From an uncultured Lentisphaerota bacterium (GTDB lineage: Bacteria; Verrucomicrobiota; Kiritimatiellia; CAIQIC01), in the NCBI GenBank assembly GCA_903896925.1, contig CAITZM010000013.1, positions 82,500-146,499 on the forward strand: DNA of 64,000 nt, written 5' to 3'. This document shows, piece after piece, positions 43,959-53,625 of this stretch (the stretch's first letter is position 1; each line of letters begins with the position of its first letter). The notes beneath the pieces are model-generated. The model worked only from the letters and a program-made list of their open reading frames with translations, was not told the DNA's origin and ran no database searches. A program made the position numbers and the translations under genes.

Positions 43959-44159
43959 TTAGCGCTTGAAGACGAACGGCTGCGTGTTAGTGACGGCCAG
44001 GTCGAGATCCCCGGCGATATGCAAGCCGGTCCAGTCAGTGCCCATGCTGCCGCCGGCATCTTTGCGCGCCACGCCCATCCCCTGCGTATCCTTCACGAAA
44101 AGCTGCATGGCCGGCGCAGGAACCGACAGGAGCAACACGGCTGCCAGGCAGGCGAACAC
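43959..44159 (-). CDS. Small secreted hypothetical protein (66 aa), GTG start
   Basis: A 66-residue frame with signal-like N-terminus (FACLAAVLLLSVPAPAMQLF). The GTG start at 44159 has GAGGGG 2-6 bases upstream. The mature part is VKDTQGMGVARKDAGGSMGT then DWTGLHIAGDLDLAVTNTQP. No family recognised, but the ribosome site and signal peptide make it better than random. Confidence 0.4.
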   Translation of the reverse strand: MFACLAAVLLLSVPAPAMQLFVKDTQGMGVARKDAGGSMGTDWTGLHIAGDLDLAVTNTQPFVFKR

Positions 44160-44302
44160 ATCCCCTCTATTTCCTGGTCGTCAGGATTTTGTAACCCCAA
44201 CGCACTTTACCCGGATTTCGACAGAACCTTTGATGGCGGAATCATCAGGAGGCGAAGAGCAGATTAGGCGATTGGTCGCCGACGGGTGTAGCGCATGCCT
44301 TG

Positions 44303-44722
44303 CTAAAATGGTTCTGCCTCAATGATTTTGTCGTCTCTTACGCTTTGGACGACGGCTTCGACATAGTGGTCTTCCAACTCCACCTGAGGCGGACAAGTCC
44401 GCGTGAGGTTGGTTTGGTTGCGGCGTAGCCGCGCATGGCCCTTTTGCTCAAAGCTTTCTTCTACGCCCTCCCAGCATGACCCGACCTTTGGTGAGCTTTG
44501 TCGACCAACTGTGTCGCAGGGTGACCAATGACTACTGACCACCTCCGCCCTCTTCGCCCGGGGCGTCGAGCACGGGCCCCGCAGGGCATCAACTAAAAGC
44601 TGGTCAGAATAGCTGCCCCGCCTATACTCCGCATGGTGCGCGCCGGTGGGCGGCGTGCCCGTGACGTTGCGTGGCGTCAGGTCGTCGAAATAAATGCGAA
44701 GCTGGAGCGTTACTTCTTGCAT
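44303..44722 (-). CDS. Doubtful hypothetical frame (139 aa)
   Basis: A minus-strand frame whose ATG (44722) overlaps that of the plus-strand PSD1 gene. The C-terminus VELEDHYVEAVVQSVRDDKI looks protein-like and the N-terminus MQEVTLQLRIYFDDLTPRNV is plausible, but the middle (about residues 45-110) is not. It could be a decayed gene. No ribosome site. The stretch 44160-44720 has no better candidate. Confidence 0.25.
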   Translation of the reverse strand: MQEVTLQLRIYFDDLTPRNVTGTPPTGAHHAEYRRGSYSDQLLVDALRGPCSTPRAKRAEVVSSHWSPCDTVGRQSSPKVGSCWEGVEESFEQKGHARLRRNQTNLTRTCPPQVELEDHYVEAVVQSVRDDKIIEAEPF

Positions 44723-47700
44723 GAAACACAGCGTTGAAGGCGATGTTTTGACCCCTAAGGCCACGACCAAATTCCTATCCTTTGTGTTGCCCTTGCTGGT
44801 CCCCCTTGTGATTTTCCTTTGCGCCCCGGCTCAAGCCGAAGAGAAACCCAAGCCGGTCACTGCGGCGGCCGAGCCCAGCGCGGAGGCCAAGGCGAAGGCC
44901 GCCCACGAGGCGGCTGACAAGACAGCCAAGGAGGCGGATGCCGCGATCGCCCCCTTGAAGGCTGCGATGCAAAAGGCCGACACGGCGTACGCCGCCGCGA
45001 GCAAGACGGCCAATACAAAGCGACAGCAGGCCACGGATGCGAAGAACCTGGCGGGTGAGCCCGGCGTAAAAGAGTTACAGCAGGCCGAGGCGAACCTGCC
45101 CGTGGTCATCAAGGTCCTGACCGACGCGATGAACGCCAAGCCTCCCCTGGATACGGCGTTGGTCGACGCCAAGGCCGCCGCGCTCGCCCCGCAGCAAGCG
45201 TTTGATGCGGCCGAGAAGGCGGCGAAGGAGGCCGAAGCCGCGGCGAAGGCCGCCACCGACTCGGCCAACAAGCTCGACGACGAAGCCAAGAAGGCGACGA
45301 CCGCCGCGGCCGCCAGCCGCAGATCGGCCGACTCGGCCAAGGCCGCCCTGGCCCGCGCACATCAAGGCGAGCAGTCGTTGCAGAATCAAGCTACCGCCGC
45401 CGCACCGAAGCTGGCGGAAGCGGAAGCGCGCAAGAAAGCAGCCGACGAAGTCTTGGCCAACGCGAAAAAACAGTTGGCCGCCGCCACGACCGCTCACGAT
45501 GCGGCCGAGCAGGCGGCCCAGACGGCCGCGGCCCATGCCAAGCCGGTTTCCGAGGCGGAGAAGCAGCAGGCCGCTGCCGACGCTGTCGCCAAGCGCAAGG
45601 CGGCCGACGCGGCCAAGACGGCCTTGACCCAGGCGGAACAAAACGACAAGCAAGCTCAGTCTCAGGCTGCCGCCGCCGCGCCGAAGCTGGCGGAAGCGGA
45701 AGCGCAGAAGAAGGGCGCCGACGAAGCCTTGGCCAACGCCAAGCAGCAGGTCGCTGCGGCCACGACCGCTTCTCAAGGTGCCGAGCAGGCGGCCCAGGCG
45801 GCTGCGGCTGACGCGAGGGTCGTAGCGGTCGCCGAACTCGCCCAGGTCGCCAATGAAGCCGTCGCGAAGCGCAAAGCGGCTGACGAGGCCAAGGCCGCCT
45901 TGACCCAGGCACAGCAGAAACAACAACAAGCTCAGGCCGCCGTTGATGCGGCCGTCAAGAAGTCAGCCGGCGCTGTAGCAGAGAAGAAGGCCGCCGACGA
46001 GGCTCTGGTCGGCGCCAAGAAGCAGGCGACCGACGCCACCGGCGCTTGTCAGGCAGCCGAGCATGCCGCCCAAGTGTCAGCCTCCACGAGCGAGACGATG
46101 ACCGATCGTGCCGCCGCCACGGCCGAGGAGCAAAAGCAACTGGCTGCTGCCGCTGCCGACAAGCGCAAAGCGGCCGACGAGGCCAAGGCCGCCCTGACCC
46201 AGGCCCAGCAGAAACAACAACAGGCCCAGACCGCCGCCGATGTCGCCGCCAAAAAAGGAGCGGGTGCAGAGGCGGAGAAGAAAACAACCGGCGAGGCCCT
46301 GGCCGGTGCCAAGAAACAAGTGGAGGCTTCCACGACCGCATCCCAGACAGCCGAGCAGGTTGCTGTGGCCGCCCAAGCGGCCGCGGCCAATGTCAAAGTC
46401 ATTTCGGCTGCCGACCTCGTCCAGGTGGTACGTGAGGACTCTGCGAAACGCAAAGCCGCCGACGATGCCAGGGTCGCGTTGACCCAGGCCCAGCAGAAAC
46501 AGCAGCAAGCGCAGGTTGCCGTCGATGCGGCCGCCAGTAAGGTAGCGGGCGCGGAAGCCGAGAAGAAAGCCGCCGAGGCCGCCTTGGCCGGCGCGAAGCA
46601 GCAGGCCACCGCGGCCACCGGCACCGCTGACTCCGCCGAGAAGCAAGCGCAGGCATCGGAGCTCAAGAGCAAAGAAATCGCCGCGCTTTTCAGCAAGCCT
46701 GATCAGCAAAAGCAACAGGCCGCGGCTGAAGCTGCTGCCAAGCGCAAGTCGGCCGATGAGGCCAAGGCCACGTTGACCCAGGCCCAGCAGAAACAACAGC
46801 AAGCTCAAGCCCCCGCCGATGCCGCCGCCAAGAAGCTGACGGAGGCCACCGCCCAGAAGAAGTCAGCGGACGAGGCCTTGGCCAACGCCAAGAAGCAGTT
46901 GGCCACCGCGCAGGGCGCTCATCAGGCAGCCGAACCGGCGGCCCAAGCCGCCGAGGCTGCGGCCAAGGTGATGGCTGAGCGCGCCGGTAGGTCCGAGGAA
47001 CAGAAGCGGCAGGCCACGGCCGATGCTGCCGCCAAGCGCAAAGCAGCCGATGAGGCCAAGGCCGTATTGGCCCAGGCTCAGGCAGCCCAGGAAAGCCCGC
47101 AGAAACTGGCCGACGCCGCGGCGGAGAAACTGTCCCGTCCGCTGGCGCAAAAGACACTGCTCGACGCTGCCGCGGCGGGCATCAAGAAGCAATTGGCCGC
47201 TGCTGAAACTGCTGTTCAGACCACCGAGCAAGCAGCCCAAGCCGCGGAGAAAGCGGCCGAGGAAAAGAAGCAGGCAGCAGCGCAGTCCGTCACCAAGCGC
47301 AAAGCGGCGGCGGATGCCGCGGCGGCGCTGGCGCAAGCACAGCAGGGCGAGCCACTCGCCCAGGCGCAGGTTACGGCCGCCGCACAGAAGCTGACCGAAG
47401 CGCAGGCCCAGAAGAAAACGGCCGACGAGGCCCTGGCGAATGTGAAGAAGCAGTCGGTTGCGGCCGACACGGCGGCCCAGGCCGCTGAACAAGCCGCGCA
47501 AGCCGCCGAGGCCAAAGCCAAGCAAGTGGCAGCGGAGGCAGCCAAGCCGGCTGCAGAGAAGAAACAGGTGGCCGACGAAAGCGCAGCCAAGCGCAAAGCG
47601 GCCGACGCGGCCAAGGCCGCCCTCACCCAGGCGCAACAGAACGAGAAAGCGCCGCAGGCCCAGGCGACCGCCGCCGCGCAGAAACTGGCGGAAGCGGAGG

Positions 47701-49799
47701 CGCAAAAGAAGACCGCCGACGCAGCCCTGGCCGACATCAAGAACCGCGTAGCTGCCGCCACGACCGCGAATCAGGCGGCCCAGGAAGCGGCCAAGGAAGT
47801 CATCAAGCTCGATACCGCGCGCACGCAGGCCACCGCCGAGGCTGCGGCCAAGCGCAAGGCGGCCAATGAGGCCAAGGCCGTGCTCACCCCATTGCAGCAG
47901 AAGTTGGATCAGTCGGCGATCAAGGCCAACACCGCCGCGCAGGAACTGGCCCGGGCCGAAACACGGAAGAAGTCGGCCGAAGAAGGACTGGAGAGTCTCA
48001 AGAAACGGATCGCCGCCGCCAAGCAGACCAACGTGGCCGACGAAAAGGCGGCCGTCGAAGCGGAAGCCGCAGCTGTTCCGCTGAAGGTGGAAGCGGAGAA
48101 AACCCGGACGGCCTATACGGAGGCCATGAAGGTCGCCGACGAGAAGCGCGCCCTGGTCGAGCAGGCCAAGGCCACGCTCTACCGGCTGGTCGCCGCCCGG
48201 CAGATAACCGGCCTGATGGAAAGTACCGAGCCCCCGAAGCCGGCGAACCGGATCGATGAAATCGTGTTTGCGAAATTGCAGGCGTCGGGCATCAAGCCGC
48301 TCCTCTGTACCGACGCGGTGTTTGTCCGGCGCGCCTATCTGGACATGACCGGCACACTCCCTTCCGCTGAAGAGGCCAAGACGTTTATTCAAAGTCAGGA
48401 CAAGAACAAACGCATCGCCCTGATCGACCGGCTTCTCGAACTGGAGGCCCATGTCGATTACTGGGCCATGAAGTGGAGCGATATCCTGAAAGTGAAGGCG
48501 GAGTTCCCCGTCAAGGTCTGGCCCAACGCGGCGCAGGCCTATCATCGCTGGATCTGGGAAGCGATCGCGAGGAACAAGCCGTACGACCAGTTTGTGCGGG
48601 AACTGCTCACCTCGAGCGGCAGCAATTTTCGCGTGGGCCCTGTCAACTTCTACCGCGCCATTCAGAACAAGACGTCCGAGGGCATCGCCGGGGCCGTGGG
48701 CCTGGCGCTGATGGGCACGCGGGTCCACTTCTGGCCGGAAGACCGGCGTATCGGCATGGCGGCGTTTTTCTCGCAGGTCGGCTACAAGCCCACCAGCGAG
48801 TGGAAAGAAGAGATCGTCTTTTGGGATCCCCTCAACTCGACCGCCGTGCCCGGCAGCATCGCGCCGGGCGTGGACTCCATCGCCAAGGCCGTGACCGTCA
48901 CCGTCCAGATCTCCCAGACGTTGACCAACGCGCTGACCCCCAACGGGCCGTTGGCGGCCGTGTTTCCCGACGGCAGCAAGACCAATCTTCCGCCGGACCG
49001 CGATCCGCGGGAGGTGTTTGCCGGTTGGCTGATCCGGCCGGAGAATCCCTGGTTCACCAAGGCCATCGTCAACCGCACCTGGGCGTGGGTGATGGGGCGC
49101 GGCATCATCCACGAGCCGGACAATATTCGGGCTGACAATCCGCCGAGCGACCCGGAGCTTTTGGCTTTCCTGGAAAAGGAACTGGTCACCAGCGGTTACA
49201 ATCTGAAGCATCTGAAGCGGCTGATTTTGACCTCGACCGCCTACCAGTTCTCTTCGATCCCGAAGTCCCAGGGTCCGGACGCGAAAGCCCGTTTCGCCAC
49301 CTATCCGTTGCGGCGGGTGGAAGCCGAACTGTTGATTGATGCTCTGAACAACATCACCGGTGGTGCGGACCTGTACACCAGCGCCGTGCCGGAGCCGTTC
49401 ACGTATATTCCGAAGGATATGTCGGCGGTGGAACTGGCCGACGGCAGCATCACCAGCCCCTTCCTGACGCTGTTCGGGCGTTCCGCGCGCGCCACGGGGA
49501 TGGAAACCGAGCGCGTCAGCGAGCTCGCCTCGACCCAGTGGCTGCACATGTTGAACTCGGCCACGCTCCAGGGCAAGCTGCAGAACGGCCCGAAGCTCGC
49601 GTCCATCATAGCCCAAGGCGGCAAGCCGCATGAAATCGCCGAGCGCATTTATCTGACCATCCTCTCGCGGTTTCCGACGGAGGCTGACGTAAAGGCCGCC
49701 GAGGACTATGCCAAGAGCGGAGCGACGCAAGGCAACAACGCCTGGCTGGATCTGGCCTGGGCCTTGATCAACAGCCCCGAGTTTCTGCTGCGGCATTGA
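44721..49799 (+). CDS. PSD1-type (DUF1549/DUF1553) protein with ~1100-residue repeated coiled coil
   Basis: A 1692-residue exported protein. Start 44721 chosen for its signal peptide (LSFVLPLLVPLVIFLCAPAQ); an in-frame ATG at 44694 is possible. Residues about 45-1170 are an Ala/Lys/Gln/Glu-rich coiled coil with about ten repeats of 87-98 residues (each with KRKAADEAKAALTQAQQK and EKKAADEALAGAKKQ). The C-terminal part carries the PVC-typical domains: RIDEIVFAKLQASGIKPLLC, VFVRRAYLDMTGTLPSAEEA (DUF1549), REVFAGWLIRPENPWFTKAI, NRTWAWVMGRGIIHEPDNIR and LAWALINSPEFLLRH (DUF1553). Normal PSD1 proteins are 700-1000 residues with a cytochrome domain; I see no CXXCH here. First gene of an operon with DUF1501 and pre-peptidase proteins. 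Role: surface or periplasmic, unknown. Confidence 0.9.
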   Translation: MKHSVEGDVLTPKATTKFLSFVLPLLVPLVIFLCAPAQAEEKPKPVTAAAEPSAEAKAKAAHEAADKTAKEADAAIAPLKAAMQKADTAYAAASKTANTKRQQATDAKNLAGEPGVKELQQAEANLPVVIKVLTDAMNAKPPLDTALVDAKAAALAPQQAFDAAEKAAKEAEAAAKAATDSANKLDDEAKKATTAAAASRRSADSAKAALARAHQGEQSLQNQATAAAPKLAEAEARKKAADEVLANAKKQLAAATTAHDAAEQAAQTAAAHAKPVSEAEKQQAAADAVAKRKAADAAKTALTQAEQNDKQAQSQAAAAAPKLAEAEAQKKGADEALANAKQQVAAATTASQGAEQAAQAAAADARVVAVAELAQVANEAVAKRKAADEAKAALTQAQQKQQQAQAAVDAAVKKSAGAVAEKKAADEALVGAKKQATDATGACQAAEHAAQVSASTSETMTDRAAATAEEQKQLAAAAADKRKAADEAKAALTQAQQKQQQAQTAADVAAKKGAGAEAEKKTTGEALAGAKKQVEASTTASQTAEQVAVAAQAAAANVKVISAADLVQVVREDSAKRKAADDARVALTQAQQKQQQAQVAVDAAASKVAGAEAEKKAAEAALAGAKQQATAATGTADSAEKQAQASELKSKEIAALFSKPDQQKQQAAAEAAAKRKSADEAKATLTQAQQKQQQAQAPADAAAKKLTEATAQKKSADEALANAKKQLATAQGAHQAAEPAAQAAEAAAKVMAERAGRSEEQKRQATADAAAKRKAADEAKAVLAQAQAAQESPQKLADAAAEKLSRPLAQKTLLDAAAAGIKKQLAAAETAVQTTEQAAQAAEKAAEEKKQAAAQSVTKRKAAADAAAALAQAQQGEPLAQAQVTAAAQKLTEAQAQKKTADEALANVKKQSVAADTAAQAAEQAAQAAEAKAKQVAAEAAKPAAEKKQVADESAAKRKAADAAKAALTQAQQNEKAPQAQATAAAQKLAEAEAQKKTADAALADIKNRVAAATTANQAAQEAAKEVIKLDTARTQATAEAAAKRKAANEAKAVLTPLQQKLDQSAIKANTAAQELARAETRKKSAEEGLESLKKRIAAAKQTNVADEKAAVEAEAAAVPLKVEAEKTRTAYTEAMKVADEKRALVEQAKATLYRLVAARQITGLMESTEPPKPANRIDEIVFAKLQASGIKPLLCTDAVFVRRAYLDMTGTLPSAEEAKTFIQSQDKNKRIALIDRLLELEAHVDYWAMKWSDILKVKAEFPVKVWPNAAQAYHRWIWEAIARNKPYDQFVRELLTSSGSNFRVGPVNFYRAIQNKTSEGIAGAVGLALMGTRVHFWPEDRRIGMAAFFSQVGYKPTSEWKEEIVFWDPLNSTAVPGSIAPGVDSIAKAVTVTVQISQTLTNALTPNGPLAAVFPDGSKTNLPPDRDPREVFAGWLIRPENPWFTKAIVNRTWAWVMGRGIIHEPDNIRADNPPSDPELLAFLEKELVTSGYNLKHLKRLILTSTAYQFSSIPKSQGPDAKARFATYPLRRVEAELLIDALNNITGGADLYTSAVPEPFTYIPKDMSAVELADGSITSPFLTLFGRSARATGMETERVSELASTQWLHMLNSATLQGKLQNGPKLASIIAQGGKPHEIAERIYLTILSRFPTEADVKAAEDYAKSGATQGNNAWLDLAWALINSPEFLLRH
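45310..47900 (+). repeat. Coding tandem repeat, ~260-294 bp period, about 10 copies
   Basis: The segment encoding KRKAADEAKAALTQAQQK recurs at about 45310, 45589, 45868, 46159, 46444, 46738, 47032, 47293, 47587 and 47848. Spacing is always a multiple of three and varies between about 261 and 294 bases. Copies are diverged, not identical, so this is an old duplication under coding constraint. Confidence 0.85.
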
Positions 49800-49879
49800 T
49801 GGCTGCAGACGCGGTGCGACATAACGCGAAACGTTTGGTGTCCTGACACGACAATAGAAGTGAAAGCAGGAAGGAAGTC

Positions 49880-51298
49880 ATGAGCGCAAACCACAAGCGA
49901 GACAACCTGGAAAAGGTGACCCGGCGCGAGGCCGTGCGACGCGGCGCTTTGGGCGTGGCGGGCATGCTCACGGTCGGCGGTCTGGGCTCCCGCGCTTTCG
50001 CGGCCCCGGCGGAGCAGACACCCCAGCAGAAGGCCGCCGCGGAGAAGGCGGCCCGGGACACGGCGGCCAAAGCCAAGGCCAAGGACAAGAAAGTCCAGAC
50101 CAAATCGGTCATCCAGATCTTCTTGTGGGGCGGCATGTCGCACAACGACACTTGGGACCCGAAGCCCGCTGCGGGTTACGACTATGTGGCGGAGTTCGAC
50201 AAGGTCATCTCCACCAACGTGGATGGCATCCAGCTCGGCGCGCTGTTTCCCAAACTGGCCAAGCAGGCCGACAAGTATTCCCTGATCCGCAGCATGACCC
50301 ACGGGAACAACGGCCACGAGACGGCCGCCTACCTGATGCAAACGGGTCACCTGCCGGGCGGACGGCTCGCCTATCCCAGCGTGGGCGCCATCTTCACCTA
50401 CTTCAAGAGAGAGCAGTACAAAGGGTTGATTCCGCCCTATGTCGTGATGCTGGAGGCCGCCGGCCGGTTTTCCGAGGAGGGCTTCCTCGGCCCCGCCTAC
50501 AAGCCTTTCGCCACGGGCGGCGACCCCAACGCGGGCCGTTTCGAGGTGCAGGGCATCGTCAACAGGGGCATCGACGACGGGCGGCAGAAGGCCCGCCGCG
50601 AATTGCTGGATAAGAACAATGTCCTGGGCTACGGCCTGGCGTCCGCCCCGGAGATGGCGGCCATCGAGGAGGCCAAGCAGAAAGCCTACGGGTTGATTCT
50701 GGGCAGCGGGAAGGAAGTCTTCAATCTCGACAACGAGCCTACGGAACTCAGGGACCGCTACGGCCGCCACACGTTCGGGCAGGAATGCCTCGCGGCGCGC
50801 CGGATGGTGGAGGCGGGTGTGCCCTATATCACCATCAGCTTCCCCGGCGGCTGGGACACGCACTCGAACCACTTCGCGACCATGCGGAACCAGTGTCCGA
50901 TGTTGGACCAGGGGCTCGCAACGCTGCTCGCGGACCTGAAGGAGCGCGGCTTGCTCGACAGTACACTGGTCTGGTGCACCGGCGAGTTCGGCCGGACCCC
51001 GAAGGTGGATTGGCAGCCGCCGTGGAACGGTGGCCGCGGTCACTTCGGCAATGTTTTCACCGTGCTGGTGGCCGGCGGCGGCTTCAAGGGCGGCCGCGTG
51101 GTCGGCTCCTCCGATGAAAAAGGCGAGAACGTCAAGGAGCGGCCCGTCTATCCCGCGGACCTGCTGGGCAGCATGTATCTGTTGGCGGGCATCGACGCCA
51201 CGGCCAAGCTGCCTCATCCCTGGGGGCTGGACGCCTACGTGTTGGACACCGAAAACGAAGGCATGAAATCGGCCGGGCTTTTGGAAGAGATCATGTAG
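49880..51298 (+). CDS. DUF1501 domain protein, Tat-exported
   Basis: A 472-residue protein with GGAAGGAAG before the ATG and a Tat signal (TRREAVRRGALGVAGMLTVG). DUF1501, sulfatase-like in fold: IQIFLWGGMSHNDTWDPKPA, MTHGNNGHETAAYLMQTGHL, ITISFPGGWDTHSNHFATMR, STLVWCTGEFGRTPKVDWQ, GRGHFGNVFTVLVAGGGFKG. It is the standard neighbour of PSD1 genes in PVC bacteria. A short Ala/Lys stretch after the signal (EKAARDTAAKAKAKDKKVQT) echoes the coiled coil upstream. The function of the pair is not established; removal of sulfate or phosphate groups from glycans has been suggested on fold grounds. Confidence 0.93.
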   Translation: MSANHKRDNLEKVTRREAVRRGALGVAGMLTVGGLGSRAFAAPAEQTPQQKAAAEKAARDTAAKAKAKDKKVQTKSVIQIFLWGGMSHNDTWDPKPAAGYDYVAEFDKVISTNVDGIQLGALFPKLAKQADKYSLIRSMTHGNNGHETAAYLMQTGHLPGGRLAYPSVGAIFTYFKREQYKGLIPPYVVMLEAAGRFSEEGFLGPAYKPFATGGDPNAGRFEVQGIVNRGIDDGRQKARRELLDKNNVLGYGLASAPEMAAIEEAKQKAYGLILGSGKEVFNLDNEPTELRDRYGRHTFGQECLAARRMVEAGVPYITISFPGGWDTHSNHFATMRNQCPMLDQGLATLLADLKERGLLDSTLVWCTGEFGRTPKVDWQPPWNGGRGHFGNVFTVLVAGGGFKGGRVVGSSDEKGENVKERPVYPADLLGSMYLLAGIDATAKLPHPWGLDAYVLDTENEGMKSAGLLEEIM

Positions 51299-51318
51299 TC
51301 CGGAAAATGGAAATATTC

Positions 51319-53625
51319 ATGAGCAGACTCAACAGGTTTTTGATCCTGGCGCTGGTCATCCTTGGGGCCGCTGTGTCCCCGGTTTGGGCGCAGAGCCAGT
51401 ATATCGGTTTCGTCTATCCCGCCGGCGGCCAGCAGGACAGTACTTTCCCGATCAGACTGGGTGGACAGGGGCTGCTCCATGCTTCTGACGTGGTGGTGAG
51501 CGGGGAAGGGGTTTCCGCCCGGCTCGTGGATTACTACCGGATTTTGGACAACCAGGAGATGGGTCTGGTCAGCCAGCAACTGAACGAGTTGAAGAAAAAG
51601 GAAACGACGGTGGACGACGCGATGGCCGCCAAGATGGCCGCGTTTGAGTTCCCCGCGCCCATCGGCCCGGATACCGGCCCCAACGTGGCCGCTTCCCTGA
51701 TCTGCCCGATCTGTGGCACGGCCAACGCGCTGGACGCCAAGGTCTGCATCAAGTGCAATACGAAGCTGGAGAAACCCAAGGACCAGCCAGCCGGCGAAAA
51801 GGACGCGAAGAACGCAGCGCCCAAGACCGAGAAGGATGTGGCCAAGCAGAAGCTGATGGATCGGATCCAAAGGGTCTTCGCGGAAGACGAGCGCAACCCG
51901 GCCGTGCGTTCCCAGACCGAGTTGGTCTTTGCCGAGATCACGGTGGCGCCCGACGCGAAACCGGGCCGGCGGGAGATCAGGGTGATCACCAAACGGGGCG
52001 TCTCCAATCCGCTGTCTTTCTATATCGGCCAGGTGCCTGAAGTTGCCCGCAAGCCGATGAAGACCATGCAACTCCCGCTGCTCGGCAAGGAATCGCTGGC
52101 CCAGCGCAAGCGTCCCCGGGAGGAAGAGGAGATGCGCGTCACCTTGCCGTGCACGATGAACGGCCAGATCGCGGCGGGCGAGGTGAACCGGTATCGTTTT
52201 CAGGCGGGCAAGGGGCAACGTCTGGTTATTTCCGCCAAGGCCCGCGACCTGATCCCCTACGTCCCCGACGGCGTTCCCGGTTGGTTCCAAGCTGTGCTGA
52301 AGCTGCGCGACTCCAGCGGCAAGGAGCTGGCCTACAACGACGATTTCCGTTCCAATCCCGACCCTCTGATCTATTTCGAGATCCCCGAGGATGGCGAATA
52401 TGTGTTGACCATCAACGAGGCGCTGTTTCGCGGACGCGAGAGCTTTGTGTATCGGGTCACCATCGGTGAGCTGCCCTTCGTGACCAGCATCTTCCCCTTG
52501 GGCGGCCGCGTGGGCGAGCCGGTCCAGATCGAAATGAACGGCTGGAATCTGGACAAGGCCACGCTGGCGCCGCCCCCCAAGGACGCCAAAGCGGGGCATC
52601 ACCTGCTGGCCGCCACCAACGGGAAACTTGTCTCCAACTACGTTCCGTTTGCGTTGGACACGCTGCCCGAGTGCCTGGACAAGGAACCCAACGACGAGTC
52701 GTCCAACGCCCAGAAAGTAACTCTTCCCGTCATCGTCAACGGGCGCATGGATCGCCCCGGTGACTGGGATGTCTTCGCGGTGGAGGGGAAAGCCGGCGAG
52801 ATTATCGTTGCGGAAGTGTTCGCGCGCCGCCTTGGCTCCCCGATGGATTCCTTCCTTAAAGTCACCGGCGCGGATGGCAAGATCATCGCGCTGAACGACG
52901 ATCATTACGACGCGGCCTCGGGGTTGAACACCGATCACGCCGACTCCTACCTCATGGTGAAGCTGCCTGCCGACGGAAAATATCTCATTCACCTCGGCGA
53001 CACGCGGCGACAGGGAGGGAAGGAATATGGCTACCGCCTGCGCCTCAGCCAGCCGCAACCCGACTTCGTGCTGCGGCTGATGCCTTCCCGGCTCGCCATG
53101 CCCGGCAAGGGCTCCACAGCGGTGACCGTTTTCGCCATGCGCAAGGACGGCTTCGACGGGCCGATCACGCTGAAGTTCAAAGACCTGCCTCAGGGGCTGG
53201 AATCGCCTGGCGCCACGCTGGCAGCCAAACAGGAGTCCGTGGGGCTGTCGCTAAAAACCAGCCTTGCCGAGATGGAGAAGCCGGTCAACGTCACCGTCGT
53301 GGGCACCGCGAAAATAGGGGACCGGGAAATCGTCCGCGAGGCCCTGCCTGCCGAGGACAAAATGCAGGCCTTCCTCTGGCGTCAACTGTTGCCCGCAGAC
53401 ACCCTGCCGGTCCTGGTCTTCGATGCCTCCTACCAACCGCCCGCTGATCGCCTGCGCCCGCCGATCCGTGACGACCAACGCCCCAAGGATGTGAAGCCCA
53501 CGTTGACCAGGTCATCGGTCGAGTGGTGGTTGAAGCAGATCGAACGCCTCTATCAGGAGTGGTACTTGACCGACGAGTTCGCCAACCGCGAGATCGCGGG
53601 CGTCGAAGCCCGCGTGATCAAATAA
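51319..53625 (+). CDS. Secreted pre-peptidase C-terminal (PPC) domain protein with an internal zinc ribbon
   Basis: A 768-residue protein. ATG 51319 has GGAAA 5 bases upstream; ATG 51307 is an alternative. Signal peptide LNRFLILALVILGAAVSPVW. N-terminal beta region (YIGFVYPAGGQQDSTFPIRL). Near residues 133-153 ICPICGTANALDAKVCIKCN is a double CXXC zinc ribbon, unusual in an exported protein. PPC-like domains follow: PCTMNGQIAAGEVNRYRFQA (about 275-390) and VIVNGRMDRPGDWDVFAVEG (about 470-580). The C-terminal 60 residues are Pro-rich and end in IERLYQEWYLTDEFANREIA. Third gene of the PSD1 operon, 20 bases after the DUF1501 gene. No protease active site seen. Confidence 0.87.
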   Translation: MSRLNRFLILALVILGAAVSPVWAQSQYIGFVYPAGGQQDSTFPIRLGGQGLLHASDVVVSGEGVSARLVDYYRILDNQEMGLVSQQLNELKKKETTVDDAMAAKMAAFEFPAPIGPDTGPNVAASLICPICGTANALDAKVCIKCNTKLEKPKDQPAGEKDAKNAAPKTEKDVAKQKLMDRIQRVFAEDERNPAVRSQTELVFAEITVAPDAKPGRREIRVITKRGVSNPLSFYIGQVPEVARKPMKTMQLPLLGKESLAQRKRPREEEEMRVTLPCTMNGQIAAGEVNRYRFQAGKGQRLVISAKARDLIPYVPDGVPGWFQAVLKLRDSSGKELAYNDDFRSNPDPLIYFEIPEDGEYVLTINEALFRGRESFVYRVTIGELPFVTSIFPLGGRVGEPVQIEMNGWNLDKATLAPPPKDAKAGHHLLAATNGKLVSNYVPFALDTLPECLDKEPNDESSNAQKVTLPVIVNGRMDRPGDWDVFAVEGKAGEIIVAEVFARRLGSPMDSFLKVTGADGKIIALNDDHYDAASGLNTDHADSYLMVKLPADGKYLIHLGDTRRQGGKEYGYRLRLSQPQPDFVLRLMPSRLAMPGKGSTAVTVFAMRKDGFDGPITLKFKDLPQGLESPGATLAAKQESVGLSLKTSLAEMEKPVNVTVVGTAKIGDREIVREALPAEDKMQAFLWRQLLPADTLPVLVFDASYQPPADRLRPPIRDDQRPKDVKPTLTRSSVEWWLKQIERLYQEWYLTDEFANREIAGVEARVIK

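Noticed and set aside
45310..47900. Non-coding satellite-type repeat
   Set aside because: Spacing is always a multiple of three and copies differ mainly by amino-acid-conservative changes, so this is a coding repeat.
46863..49796. 977-residue minus-strand open frame opposite the PSD1 gene
   Set aside because: Gly/Leu/Arg-rich mirror of the coiled-coil and PSD1 coding sequence; no ribosome site or motif.
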